Part shown: positions 33,891 through 42,975 of the stretch, piece after piece | Layout: every line of letters begins with the position of its first letter | Numbering within the stretch: position 1 is the first letter of the stretch | NCBI GenBank assembly: GCA_963665165.1 | Contig: OY761989.1 | Span: forward strand, 744,001 to 808,000 | DNA length: 64,000 nt | Direction of reading: 5' to 3' | Origin: G963663315 sp963665165 | GTDB lineage: Bacteria > Pseudomonadota > Gammaproteobacteria > Arenicellales > Poriferihabitantaceae | Made by a program: the position numbers and the translations under genes | Notes under the pieces: generated by a model | Seen by the model: the letters and a program-made list of their open reading frames with translations, nothing else | Database searches by the model: none | What the model was told of the DNA's origin: nothing

Positions 33891-35555
33891 ATGACCAAGT
33901 ATATATTCGTTACAGGAGGTGTGGTTTCTTCACTGGGCAAGGGCATTGCCTCGGCGTCCCTCGGCAGCATTCTCGAAGCCCGGGGAATTGATGTTACCCT
34001 GTTGAAGCTGGATCCTTACATCAATGTCGATCCCGGGACAATGAGTCCGTTTCAACACGGCGAGGTGTTTGTCACGGATGACGGCGCCGAAACCGACCTT
34101 GATCTGGGGCATTATGAAAGATTTGTCCGTACCACCATGAGCAAGGACAACAACTTCACTACCGGCCAGATTTATGAAAGGGTGATCGGCAAGGAGCGCA
34201 GGGGGGATTATCTGGGCGGGACCGTGCAGGTCATTCCCCATATTACCGACGAAATAAAATCATCCATCGTGAAAGGCGCCGGTGACGCCCAAATTGCGCT
34301 GGTCGAGATCGGGGGTACCGTCGGCGACATCGAATCATTGCCGTTTCTGGAAGCCATCCGGCAGATGCGGATCGAGCGTGGCAGGCAAAATACCTTGTTT
34401 ATTCACCTTACCCTGGTCCCGGAAATCCAGGTTGCGGGCGAAATCAAGACCAAACCGACCCAGCACTCGGTGAAGGAAATGAGGTCAATCGGCATACAGC
34501 CCGATATTTTGCTGTGTCGTGTGCGCGAGGCCCTGCCGGATGATGCCCGAAGCAAAATCGCGCTGTTTACCAACGTAGAGGAGGAAGCCGTTATTTCCGG
34601 GGTCGATGTAGACAGTATTTATGATATTCCGGAGTTATATGTCGAACAGGAAATGGACCAGCTCGTCACCAGACAGTTGATGATTGACGCCGGTTCGCCT
34701 GATTTGTCTGAATGGCGGAAGGTCAGCAAAAATATCCGCAACCCGGTCAATAGAATTAAAATCTGTATGGTCGGCAAATACATAAGCCTCACAGAGTCAT
34801 ACAAGTCACTTTCCGAGGCGCTGGGTCATGCCGGCATTCACACGCTGACTGAAATCGACATGCATTATATAGACTCCACCGCAATAGAAGAAAACGGAAC
34901 CGGGGCGCTGGAAGGCGCCAGCGCCATTCTGGTGCCGGGGGGGTTTGGAGAAAGGGGTATCGAGGGAATGATCCTGGCTGTGCAATATGCCCGCATACAT
35001 AAAATTCCCTATCTGGGTATTTGCCTGGGGATGCAGGTCGCGGTCATTGAATTCGCGCGCAACGTCATCGGTCTTGCGAAGGCGCACAGCACCGAATTCG
35101 ACAAGAATACCCCGGATCCGGTGATTGCCCTGATCACTGAATGGATCGATGATACCGGAAATCTTGAATTGAGGGACGAATCGACCGCGCTCGGTGGAAC
35201 GATGCGGCTCGGGGCGCAGAACATCCACCTGAAGGAAGGCGCCCGCTATCGGCAGATTTATCAATCGGACGTAATACGCGAGCGCCACAGGCACCGCTAT
35301 GAATTCAACAACCATTACATGGATCGGTTCGAGCGGCATGGACTGGTTTTTTCCGGGCTGTCCGGTAACGGACTGGTGGAAATCGTCGAACTCGATGATC
35401 ATCCGTGGTTCGTCGCCTGCCAGTTTCACCCGGAATTCACTTCTTCGCCCAGGGATGGTCACAAAATGTTCATCGACTACGTCAAGGCGGGTCTCGATTA
35501 TCAAAAGTCACGCTCCGATGATCCGCTCCAGACAGGAAATCATGAAGCTGCCTGA
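33891..35555 (+). CDS. pyrG: CTP synthase
   Basis: 554 residues from ATG 33891 (MTKYIFVTGGVVSSLGKG). The synthetase domain continues with LDPYINVDPGTMSPFQHGEV. The glutaminase domain has the nucleophile Cys in YLGICLGMQ and the His/Glu pair in CQFHPEF. It converts UTP to CTP using glutamine. The end overlaps the kdsA start by 14 bp, so the pyrG-kdsA-eno-ftsB series is probably one operon, as in many gammaproteobacteria. Confidence 0.97.
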   Translation: MTKYIFVTGGVVSSLGKGIASASLGSILEARGIDVTLLKLDPYINVDPGTMSPFQHGEVFVTDDGAETDLDLGHYERFVRTTMSKDNNFTTGQIYERVIGKERRGDYLGGTVQVIPHITDEIKSSIVKGAGDAQIALVEIGGTVGDIESLPFLEAIRQMRIERGRQNTLFIHLTLVPEIQVAGEIKTKPTQHSVKEMRSIGIQPDILLCRVREALPDDARSKIALFTNVEEEAVISGVDVDSIYDIPELYVEQEMDQLVTRQLMIDAGSPDLSEWRKVSKNIRNPVNRIKICMVGKYISLTESYKSLSEALGHAGIHTLTEIDMHYIDSTAIEENGTGALEGASAILVPGGFGERGIEGMILAVQYARIHKIPYLGICLGMQVAVIEFARNVIGLAKAHSTEFDKNTPDPVIALITEWIDDTGNLELRDESTALGGTMRLGAQNIHLKEGARYRQIYQSDVIRERHRHRYEFNNHYMDRFERHGLVFSGLSGNGLVEIVELDDHPWFVACQFHPEFTSSPRDGHKMFIDYVKAGLDYQKSRSDDPLQTGNHEAA

Positions 35556-36405
35556 TTTCAATGCCTCGGGACAGGGTCGCTTTTTTCTGATCGCTGGCCC
35601 CTGTGTAATTGAATCCGAGGCCATGGCGATGTCAACTGCCGCCCGGCTGAAAGAGATCACTGGCCAACTCGATATCCCGTTTATCTACAAATCATCCTTT
35701 GACAAGGCGAATAGAACTTCGGCCGCGTCTCCGCGCGGACCGGGCCGGGACCAGGGACTCGAAATCCTGCAGAAAGTCAGACAGGAACTGGATGTTCCGG
35801 TATTGACCGATGTTCACAGTGTCGATGATGTGGAACAGGCGGCTGCCAGTGTGGATGTGATCCAGACTCCGGCTTTCCTTTGCCGGCAAACCGACCTGAT
35901 TCAGGCAGCCGCGCGGTCAGGCCGGCCGGTAAACATAAAAAAGGGGCAGTTCCTTTCTCCGCACGAGATGCAGCATGTGGTCAATAAGGCGAAAACGGCC
36001 AGACTGGGCGCGCAGATCATGGTTTGTGAACGCGGTTCGAGTTTTGGCTATCACAATCTGGTGGTCGATATGCGCAGCCTGGAAATCATGAAAGGCATGC
36101 AGTGCCCGGTGGTATTTGACGCAACCCACTCGGTGCAGCTTCCGGGGGCGGGTCAAGGCCGATCCGGCGGCCAGCGGGAGTTTGTGCCGGTTCTGTCCAA
36201 AGCGGCCATGGCGGTCGGCATTCATGGCCTGTTCATGGAAACTCATCCGAGCCCGGACCGGGCATTCAGCGATGGCCCGAATGCCTGGCCGCTCGACAAA
36301 ATGCGGTCCCTGCTGCTCACACTGATCGAAATCGACCGGGTTGCAAAGCGGCAGGTCGTGGACAATGCCGAACCAGGGTTGTCGGCAGGACTGTCAGCAG
36401 AATAA
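35542..36405 (+). CDS. kdsA: 3-deoxy-8-phosphooctulonate (KDO-8-P) synthase
   Basis: 287 residues from ATG 35542, inside the last codons of pyrG. Signature segments: FLIAGPCVIESEAMA, IYKSSFDKANRTS, VNIKKGQFLSPHEMQHVV, CERGSSFGYHNLVVDMR and VFDATHSVQLPG. It condenses phosphoenolpyruvate with arabinose 5-phosphate to make the KDO-8-P used in lipopolysaccharide cores, so the cell makes LPS. The usual Asn in KANR indicates the metal-independent class. Confidence 0.97.
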   Translation: MKLPDFNASGQGRFFLIAGPCVIESEAMAMSTAARLKEITGQLDIPFIYKSSFDKANRTSAASPRGPGRDQGLEILQKVRQELDVPVLTDVHSVDDVEQAAASVDVIQTPAFLCRQTDLIQAAARSGRPVNIKKGQFLSPHEMQHVVNKAKTARLGAQIMVCERGSSFGYHNLVVDMRSLEIMKGMQCPVVFDATHSVQLPGAGQGRSGGQREFVPVLSKAAMAVGIHGLFMETHPSPDRAFSDGPNAWPLDKMRSLLLTLIEIDRVAKRQVVDNAEPGLSAGLSAE

Positions 36406-36424
36406 TCAAGGCGGACAACCCATC

Positions 36425-37747
36425 ATGCCCCGGACAGATACCAATACCAACATAAGCAATATTCACGCCCGGGAAATCCTGGACTCCAGGGGAAACCCCA
36501 CCGTGGCCGTCGAGGTGACCCTGGAAAACCGGATCGTCGGCAGCGCCGCGGTTCCTTCCGGCGCTTCGACAGGGTCTCTGGAAGCGCTGGAGTTGCGCGA
36601 TAACGACCGGCAACGCTACCTCGGCAAGGGGGTATTGAAAGCGGTCCATCATGTCAATTCATCTCTCGCTTCCGCCCTGTGCGGACACGATGCCCTGGAC
36701 CAGCAGGGGATCGACCGGCAGATGATCGAGCTCGACGGCTCGGCCAACAAGGAAAACCTGGGCGCCAACGCACTGCTCGGTATTTCATTGGCCACCGCTC
36801 ACGCCGCCGCCAACGCGCAGGGTATTCCCCTGTTTGAACATCTGGGCGCGATTTACCGCAACCGGCAATTCCTCCTGCCAGTGCCGCAAATGAACATTAT
36901 CAACGGCGGCGCCCACGCAGACAATTCGATCGATTTTCAGGAGTTCATGATTCTGCCGGTCGGTTTTGATCGATATTCGGAAGCGCTGCGTTGCGGGGTG
37001 GAGATATTCCATTGCCTCAAATCGGTATTGCTCGCGAATCGTTTGAGTACCGGGGTCGGGGATGAAGGCGGATTCGCCCCGGAATGCAAATCCAATGAGG
37101 AAGCGGTCAGCCTGATCATGCAGGCCATTGAAAAAGCGGGATACCGTCCCGGCGAGCAAGTGATGATCGGGCTGGATGCAGCCAGTTCGGAATTCCACAG
37201 AGACGGCAAGTATCATCTCGCCGCCGAAGGACTGGCGTTGGATGCACTGCAATTTGCCGACTATTTGCAGAACTGGGTCGGCAAATACCCGGTGATCAGT
37301 ATCGAGGACGGCATGCAGGAGCGCGACTGGGCCGGCTGGAAGGAGTTGACGGACCGACTGGGCGACTGCGTGCAACTGACCGGAGATGACCTGTTTGTGA
37401 CCAACACCGAAATACTGCGAAAGGGCATTGACCAGGGTATCGGCAATTCCATTTTGATCAAGCTCAACCAGATTGGCACCTTGTCTGAAACCCTGGACGC
37501 GATTGCAATGGCGCAGCAGGCCGATTACAGCGCCACGATTTCCCACCGCTCCGGTGAAACCGGGGATACCACCATTGCCGACCTGGCCGTGGCCACATCG
37601 GCCGGGCAGATCAAAACCGGCTCCCTGTGTCGTTCGGAAAGGGTGGCAAAGTACAACAGGCTCTTGAAAATCGAGGAGATTCTGGGTGACAATGCGCACT
37701 ATGCGGGAATCGACGCATTTTCCAATCTTCAACGACGCCAGAAATGA
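36425..37747 (+). CDS. eno: enolase
   Basis: 440 residues from ATG 36425; the upstream frame overlaps kdsA. Segments NIHAREILDSRGNPTVAVEV, SGASTGSLEALELRDND, NIINGGAHADNSIDFQEFMI, GDEGGFAPECKSNEEA and SILIKLNQIGTLSETLDAI cover the metal ligands and catalytic Lys. SHRSGETGDTTIADLAVAT is the usual enolase signature. Glycolytic dehydration of 2-phosphoglycerate in the cytoplasm. It is slightly longer than the usual ~430 because of an N-terminal polar stretch. Confidence 0.97.
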   Translation: MPRTDTNTNISNIHAREILDSRGNPTVAVEVTLENRIVGSAAVPSGASTGSLEALELRDNDRQRYLGKGVLKAVHHVNSSLASALCGHDALDQQGIDRQMIELDGSANKENLGANALLGISLATAHAAANAQGIPLFEHLGAIYRNRQFLLPVPQMNIINGGAHADNSIDFQEFMILPVGFDRYSEALRCGVEIFHCLKSVLLANRLSTGVGDEGGFAPECKSNEEAVSLIMQAIEKAGYRPGEQVMIGLDAASSEFHRDGKYHLAAEGLALDALQFADYLQNWVGKYPVISIEDGMQERDWAGWKELTDRLGDCVQLTGDDLFVTNTEILRKGIDQGIGNSILIKLNQIGTLSETLDAIAMAQQADYSATISHRSGETGDTTIADLAVATSAGQIKTGSLCRSERVAKYNRLLKIEEILGDNAHYAGIDAFSNLQRRQK

Positions 37748-37783
37748 TTGTTACCAGATGATCGTCACGCCGGGTAAATTGAC

Positions 37784-38065
37784 TTGAAACCGCTTAATCT
37801 CCTTTTGCTGACGCTGTTTGCCGGAACCCAGTACGCGCTATGGTTCGGCGACAAGAATGTATTTGACCTGTACCGGCTCAAGGAAGCCGTGAGCCAGACC
37901 GCACAGACCATCGAAACGCAGTCCCGTGAAAACCGGCGGTTCAGCGCCGAAGTCAATGCCCTGAAAACGGAAGGGGAAAGCGTGGAGACCATCGCCCGTT
38001 CCGAACTCGGCCTGATCCGGCAGGGCGAGGACTTCTACCAGGTCATCGACTGGACGAAAGAGTGA
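37784..38065 (+). CDS. ftsB: cell division protein FtsB
   Basis: 93 residues from a TTG start at 37784. An in-frame TAA three codons upstream (37775) excludes a longer protein. The N-terminal membrane helix (PLNLLLLTLFAGTQYALWFG) is followed by a periplasmic coiled coil (LKEAVSQTAQTIETQSRENR) and the conserved ending IARSELGLIRQGEDFYQVID. Its position directly after eno is the classical one. It forms the FtsQBL complex at the septum. Confidence 0.93.
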   Translation: MKPLNLLLLTLFAGTQYALWFGDKNVFDLYRLKEAVSQTAQTIETQSRENRRFSAEVNALKTEGESVETIARSELGLIRQGEDFYQVIDWTKE

Positions 38066-38086
38066 CCTGAAGGTTCCCTTCCGGCC

Positions 38087-39238
38087 ATGACCCTTCACTT
38101 TACTGAACGGGAATTCAGTCAACGGCAGAGCGCCGTGCGCCGGGCCCTGGTCGCCGGGGGGCTGGATGGATTGCTGGTTTTCCGCCAGGAAAGCATGTAC
38201 TACCTGACCGGTTATGACACCTCCGGTTACTCGATGTTCCAGGGCATGTACCTGGATGCGGACGGAAAACTGTTCTTACTGACCCGTTCCGCTGACCGTA
38301 TCCAGTCCAGGTTGACCTCGGTGATAGGCGATATTCGAATCTGGGAGGATGGGGATGGAGTGAACCCCGGCAATATCCTGCGGGAGGTGATGCGGGAGTA
38401 CGGCGCACAGGGACGGAAAATCGGAATTGAATACCATGCTTACGGCCTGACCGGCCAACGTTCGAGAATGATCGATGAAGCCCTGAACGGCTTCTGTGTG
38501 ACCACGGACGCATCCGATCTGGTCCGGAAAATCAGGCTGGTCAAAAGCGAACCGGAGTTGGCGTACATCCGGAAAGCCGGAGAGATTTCCGATCAGGCCT
38601 GGCAGATCGCGAATCAACAAACCGTCCCCGGAGCGTTCCTCGGGGACGTTTACGGGGAAATGATGCAGGCGGTCCTGTCCGCCGACGGCGACCCGAGCGC
38701 CAGCCGCTGGATCATGGGGGCCGGATCGGACGCGATGATGATTCGCTACCATACCGGCAAGAACCATGTTGCCGGGAATGACCAGGTGCAGCATGAATTT
38801 GCCGGCGCTTACCGGCACTATCACGCGGCGGCGATGAGTGTGATCGTCACCGGCAAGCCGACCCCCGTGCAATCCGGTATGTTCGAGGCCTGCCGCGATA
38901 CCCTGCTGGCGTGTGAAGACACGCTCCGGCCGGGCAATACGGTCGGCGGGATTTACCAGACCCATGTCGATGGATTCAAAAAGGCGGGTTATGGTCATGC
39001 CACCCTGAAAGCCTGCGGTTATTCCCTGGGCATATCCTATCCGCCAACCTGGATGGACTGGCCGATGATCTGGCGGGACAACCCGCAAGTCATTGAACCC
39101 GGCATGGTGTTCTTCATCCACATGATATTGCTGGATGACACGACCGGATTGACCATGAGTCTCGGAGAAACCAGCATCGTCACCCCGACCGGCCCCGAAC
39201 GGGTCAATCACGCGCCAATGGAACTGGTTGTGAATTGA
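38087..39238 (+). CDS. M24 family protein, ectoine hydrolase (DoeA/EutD)-like
   Basis: 383 residues. The N-terminal creatinase domain (DGLLVFRQESMYYLTGYDTS) and C-terminal pita-bread domain are recognisable. The usual metal ligands are replaced: the DxD region reads HEFAGAYRHYHAAAMSVIVT and the EPG motif continues EPGMVFFIHMILL. The stretches AGAYRHYHA and GYSLGISYPPTW resemble the DoeA/EutD ectoine-hydrolase branch of creatinase-like proteins, which act on small-molecule amide or ring C-N bonds. That assignment is from memory of the family. It is placed directly after ftsB, 21 bp downstream. Confidence 0.75.
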   Translation: MTLHFTEREFSQRQSAVRRALVAGGLDGLLVFRQESMYYLTGYDTSGYSMFQGMYLDADGKLFLLTRSADRIQSRLTSVIGDIRIWEDGDGVNPGNILREVMREYGAQGRKIGIEYHAYGLTGQRSRMIDEALNGFCVTTDASDLVRKIRLVKSEPELAYIRKAGEISDQAWQIANQQTVPGAFLGDVYGEMMQAVLSADGDPSASRWIMGAGSDAMMIRYHTGKNHVAGNDQVQHEFAGAYRHYHAAAMSVIVTGKPTPVQSGMFEACRDTLLACEDTLRPGNTVGGIYQTHVDGFKKAGYGHATLKACGYSLGISYPPTWMDWPMIWRDNPQVIEPGMVFFIHMILLDDTTGLTMSLGETSIVTPTGPERVNHAPMELVVN

Positions 39239-39309
39239 TCCGGGATGTCTATGAACCGACACCAAACCCGAACACGTAAATTGACTTTGCAAGGTGTCTA
39301 AACCAGACT

Positions 39310-39711
39310 ATGTATTCCAACCGTTCAGCCTATGTTATGAAAAAGGGAATGAAAAATTGGCTCCGAGGCATGGCATCCGTAGTCCAGATGAGGCCCGACA
39401 CATCTGGCAATCTGAAGGAAGTCTTTCTGCGTCGCTCTGATGCAGAAGCGCTTTATGGTGACTGGCAACGTATCGGGAACGATATAACAACCGCTACAAG
39501 GAAGTACGGGCATGAGCAGGTCACGAAAGAATAAATCTCGACACAAGCCGCCGCCGAACGCATTATTACAGGTGGAGTCATAGCTTATGCCGGCGCAGAA
39601 TGGCCGGGTTCGGTAATAGGCGGTAGCGGCGCTATCGGGCTTGTCTCAGTATCCGTTCTGGGTAGAAGAGACCGCCGACAGGGACGGATTCCGAATAGCA
39701 ATGCGACGTAA
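39310..39711 (+). pseudogene. small unknown reading frame interrupted by one TAA
   Basis: ATG at 39310 gives a 74-residue product (KGMKNWLRGMASVVQMRPDT, SDAEALYGDWQRIGNDITTA) ending at TAA 39532-39534. The same frame then continues open for 58 codons to TAA 39709-39711, encoding AAERIITGGVIAYAGAEWPG and VIGGSGAIGLVSVSVLGRR, which looks like a glycine-rich membrane segment. Either this is one gene with a nonsense mutation, or the 74-residue protein is complete and the tail is fortuitous. The first part resembles small accessory or phage-type proteins, but no family is recognised. It marks the left edge of the accessory stretch. The following 39712-39950 is AT-rich with no gene seen. Confidence 0.45.
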
Positions 39712-39950
39712 AATTTTTTACAAAAAGGATATTCGTGGAACAGGTATATTTGCGCTACTATTAAGACACTCGTAACCAGACTTCCGGGGGAGATGGTTTG
39801 TAGCGTAGTAACAACTTACTTGTTCATATTCTGATCTGTCCGGCATATCCAATGCCTGACATCACCAAGCATTATTGTCATTCTCGTGTTTGTGTAATCT
39901 TGTTTTCATCTACCATTTTCCATATCGTTAGTAAAACCGGGGTCAACTGC

Positions 39951-41063
39951 TTACTCAGTTTTTCTTCCACCTCCCCCCCAGAAATTTTCATCATATACGT
40001 CCAGATCTTCTGAAATTATGGTTTCAGGAATATCCCGGGGCTCATCAAGTACCGCCCGCCAGCCGGACCACCAGCCTTTGTTTTGCTGAAAACTGTTATT
40101 CAAACCGGCTTCCTTGGCAAATCGATCCAGTGTCTCTTTAGTATTTTCATAGTTAGTATTGTTGACAAACACTCTAACAGCCGATTTTTCATATTGGTAC
40201 AGCATCAACGTCAAGAGGAGGCCCGCATCGTTCCCATTGCCTTACCATGATCCAAGTTCTTTTTTGATGTCTTTCCTTACTAGGGTGAACGTACAGGTCC
40301 AAGTCATTGAAGGGTCCAGGCCATTGACAGGCGTGGAAACTACTTCGGCAACGATTTTCCTGTACTTTTCCTGATATTCTTCGTCTCCAAGATTTGGCAG
40401 ATAATCCAGGATCTTGCGAATGGTTTTTCTGTTTTCTCCCTCTTGAAGGAAGCTTTTCACTATCTTGCGTTCTTCTTTACACATCAGAATAGACCTGCGA
40501 ATATGGTTACGACATTGATCACGAAATATCTGTCTTTCCGAATCGTCTGAAGAATAATCAAGAAACCTGGCTATCTCTTCCCATGACAGACACAATACCG
40601 GGACTTCCGAATTGTCGCATCCGGTTCCCGGTTCATCGCCGGACGGGGTTAAAAATATAACTGCCTTACGGCAATCCGAATAAATCGTTTCAAGAATTTC
40701 CTGGTACTTGTGAATCTGGTTTGCTCCTTCTCCAGCCCATATCTTTACTTCGACACAAACTACCAGATTTAATGACGGTACACGAATAAACAGGTCAAAA
40801 CGTTTCCCGCCAACTGAATATTCCGTTTCTACTTCAATTTTCTGGTCATCGTAGTCAATGCCGAGTAGCTTCGATAGCCACTCAAAGAACTTTTTCCTGA
40901 AAGCGCCATTTTCCGGGTCGGTCAAGAGCCAATGCAGCATACTTGAATGGCTCATCTCCCGGTCAGACACCCCGAGAACATCAAAGGGGTCGAACGGAGG
41001 CTGGTACCCGGCAAGGCGCTGGTAGTGTTTTGAGGACAATAACCGAATAATTTCGTCTTTCAT
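39951..41063 (-). pseudogene. PD-(D/E)XK nuclease superfamily gene split by an in-frame TAA
   Basis: From ATG 41063 (MKDEIIRLLSSKHYQRL) the frame runs 273 codons to a TAA at 40244-40242. It then continues in the same frame through GNGNDAGLLLTLMLYQYEKS to a stop at 39951, for about 370 codons in all. The nuclease motif is visible: Asp in RFDLFIRVP, then VVCVEVKIWAGEGANQIHKY, with the E-x-K in VEVKI. Proteins of this family (PDDEXK_4-like, defence or unknown) are normally this full length, so the TAA probably broke the gene. Alternatively the 5' part may still make a shortened nuclease. The catalytic motif lies before the TAA. Confidence 0.65.
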
Positions 41064-41144
41064 GAAAACTCGAACAGTAGTGACATCGCGTGATGACACA
41101 GCATACAGGAAAAAGCGGGGAATATTAGCGCGATCAAATCCGGC

Positions 41145-41166
41145 GGGCCGGCATGGTGGCCGGCCC
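41145..41166. repeat. GC-rich hairpin repeat, copy 1
   Basis: Perfect 8-bp inverted repeat GGGCCGGC (41145-41152) / GCCGGCCC (41159-41166), loop ATGGTG. A near-identical element lies at 44182-44203, on the other side of the XRE/PIN and Mrr genes. Confidence 0.75.
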
Positions 41167-41185
41167 CTTCAAATCATCAGGAAGA

Positions 41186-41214
41186 TTGCCAACAAATATA
41201 GAATCGCATATAAT
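41186..41214 (+). promoter_or_regulatory. sigma70 promoter of the XRE-protease/PIN operon
   Basis: TTGCCA (41186-41191), 17-bp spacer, perfect TATAAT (41209-41214). The -10 box lies inside the left arm of the palindrome at 41206-41247, so binding there would block transcription. Confidence 0.7.
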
Positions 41215-41247
41215 TATTGCAAACTGTAAAATGCAATAATTATATGC
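41206..41247. promoter_or_regulatory. 16-bp perfect inverted repeat, probable operator of the XRE regulator
   Basis: GCATATAATTATTGCA (41206-41221) and TGCAATAATTATATGC (41232-41247) are exact reverse complements separated by 10 nt. It ends 10 bp before the GTG start of the XRE gene and covers the promoter -10 box. Autorepression by the encoded helix-turn-helix protein is the simplest reading. Confidence 0.75.
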
Positions 41248-41257
41248 GGGGGCTGGG

Positions 41258-42364
41258 GTGACGACAAGGCTGATCGGTAAGCGGATCAAGGCGTTGCGTG
41301 AGAAACGCGGGCTAACTCAGGAGAAGTTGGCGGAGATGTTCGGGTTCAAGGACCGGCAAACCGTTTCGGCTATCGAGACAGGCGCCAGACAAGTGACCGC
41401 AGAGGAACTGGTACTTGCAGTGGAAAGGCTCGGCGCTCCACTGGAGTATTTCACCGATCCCTTTCTGCTTGTCGGCGAAGGCCGCTTTTCCTGGCGCCAG
41501 ACCGGAGTCGATACACAACAGCTTGAAGCCTACGAACAAAAGGCGGGCCGCTGGGTCGCCGCGTTCAGGGCCCTGTCTCCGCTGGTTGGACGCGAGGCGC
41601 CGTTTATGCGGCGAACACTCAAACTGAACCGGTATTCCAGTTACGAGGATGCCATGTTGGCCGGAGAGCGGTTCGTTGTCGAGTTCGGCCTGGGCGATGT
41701 GCCAGCGACGCGCTTGCTGGATGTCATGGAGCGGAAACTGGGTATTCTGGTTCTCATGGTTGAGGCCGACCGGGGTATCTCCGGCGCGGCCTGTCGGTTG
41801 CCGGAGATGGATTCCGTGTTGATCGCCCGTCAGGAAGTCGCTGGCCGTCGTCATTTCGACCTCGCCCATGAATTGTTTCATGTCCTTACCTGGGAAGCGA
41901 TGCCGCCCGAGCATTCGGAGGAGGCGGTGGTGACCGGCGGCAACCGCGTCGAGCAACTCGCCAACAATTTTGCAGGAGCGGTTCTGATGCCAGCCGATAC
42001 TTTGACACGGCTTGATGATTGGTCAGGGCAGCCCGAGGATGTGTTGATCAGGCGGTTGAATGAGACGGCGGACAAGTTGCAGGTGACGGCCTCGGCGCTG
42101 AAATGGCGACTGGTGGCGCTCGGCTTGCTCACCAAGGCGACGGCGCTTGCGCTTCCTGATGAGGCATTACGTAATAATGGAAGGGAGGTTATGGAGGATA
42201 CCCCGCCTGCGCTGTTTTCCAAACCGTTCGCGGAAGTTGTCGGGCTGGCCATCGGGAGTGGTCATATCTCGGTGCGCCGGGCCGCGGCATTGCTCAATCT
42301 TACCGTCGAGGGTCTGGCGGATGTGTTCGCCGCGCATGGCGTTGAGCAACCGGCCTGTCTATGA
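41258..42364 (+). CDS. XRE helix-turn-helix + ImmA/IrrE-type M78 metallopeptidase (antitoxin/regulator)
   Basis: 368 residues from GTG 41258, the first start after the operator. Residues ~5-65 are an XRE-type helix-turn-helix (GKRIKALREKRGLTQEKLAE, RQTVSAIETGARQ). Residues ~130-260 are the COG2856/M78 peptidase with the zinc motif HELFH (DLAHELFHVL) and the downstream EQLANNFAGAVLMP segment. The C-terminal ~100 residues (VRRAAALLNLTVEGLADVFA) look like a second helical module. Such fusions act as repressors or antitoxins, or cleave a partner repressor. It is followed 6 bp later by a PIN-like gene, the layout of a toxin-antitoxin pair. Confidence 0.88.
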   Translation: MTTRLIGKRIKALREKRGLTQEKLAEMFGFKDRQTVSAIETGARQVTAEELVLAVERLGAPLEYFTDPFLLVGEGRFSWRQTGVDTQQLEAYEQKAGRWVAAFRALSPLVGREAPFMRRTLKLNRYSSYEDAMLAGERFVVEFGLGDVPATRLLDVMERKLGILVLMVEADRGISGAACRLPEMDSVLIARQEVAGRRHFDLAHELFHVLTWEAMPPEHSEEAVVTGGNRVEQLANNFAGAVLMPADTLTRLDDWSGQPEDVLIRRLNETADKLQVTASALKWRLVALGLLTKATALALPDEALRNNGREVMEDTPPALFSKPFAEVVGLAIGSGHISVRRAAALLNLTVEGLADVFAAHGVEQPACL

Positions 42365-42370
42365 GTCGAT

Positions 42371-42886
42371 ATGGTCAGGCATCGCGGTACTGTGTTGATG
42401 GATACAAATGTTATCCTGGAGGCCCACCGGACGAAAACCTGGCGAGTTCTGACCGGTAGTTACCGGGTGGAAACCGTAGAAGAGTGCGTAACCGAGACAC
42501 AGACGGGATTCCAGAATCGCCGGACGGAATTGCAGATTGACGGAACCCAACTGCGAGACAGGTTGACAGAGGTTCATATTGTCGAAGATATGGACCGTGC
42601 CAGATTGACGGTCAAGGTTGGCGATATCTGGCTGGACGAGGGCGAAGCCTCACTTTGGGCGCATGCGTTGAGTCGGACCGATGACTGGGTTCTGTGTGGC
42701 CCGGACAAGGCCAGTCTTCGTTGCGGAGTGAGGTTGGGGGTTCGCGAAAGACTCGTGTCGATGCAAGAACTTCTTGATGCGGTCGGCGTGAATCGGCCGG
42801 GAATCGTTCTCCGAGAGGCGTATACCAAAAAGTGGCACCAGAAAACACTTGGAGAATTGGTTTTAGCCGAGAGAAAAAGCTCTTAA
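42371..42886 (+). CDS. PIN-like domain protein, probable toxin partner
   Basis: 171 residues from ATG 42371. Acidic residues typical of PIN ribonucleases appear in order: Asp in TVLMDTNVILEAHR, Glu in TVEECVTETQ, the pair in WLDEGEASLWAHAL, and Asp in LCGPDKASLR. This is the expected D-E-D/E-D quartet of a metal-dependent RNase. It is translated just after the XRE-M78 protein, and a shared promoter/operator controls both. RNA cleavage as a toxin is an inference; the C-terminal 40 residues (GIVLREAYTKKWHQKTLGEL) are not recognised. Confidence 0.75.
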   Translation: MVRHRGTVLMDTNVILEAHRTKTWRVLTGSYRVETVEECVTETQTGFQNRRTELQIDGTQLRDRLTEVHIVEDMDRARLTVKVGDIWLDEGEASLWAHALSRTDDWVLCGPDKASLRCGVRLGVRERLVSMQELLDAVGVNRPGIVLREAYTKKWHQKTLGELVLAERKSS

Positions 42887-42975
42887 AGTCATTCGTGACA
42901 AGGGCGCCCAACACATTCCCAGCATCCATGTCAATGGATTCGCTATTGTTCGAATGCCTGTGTTCAGTCTAATCT

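Noticed and set aside
36785..37732. Minus-strand frame of 315 codons opposite eno
   Set aside because: Enolase is unambiguous and the opposite frame has no recognisable domain or ribosome site.
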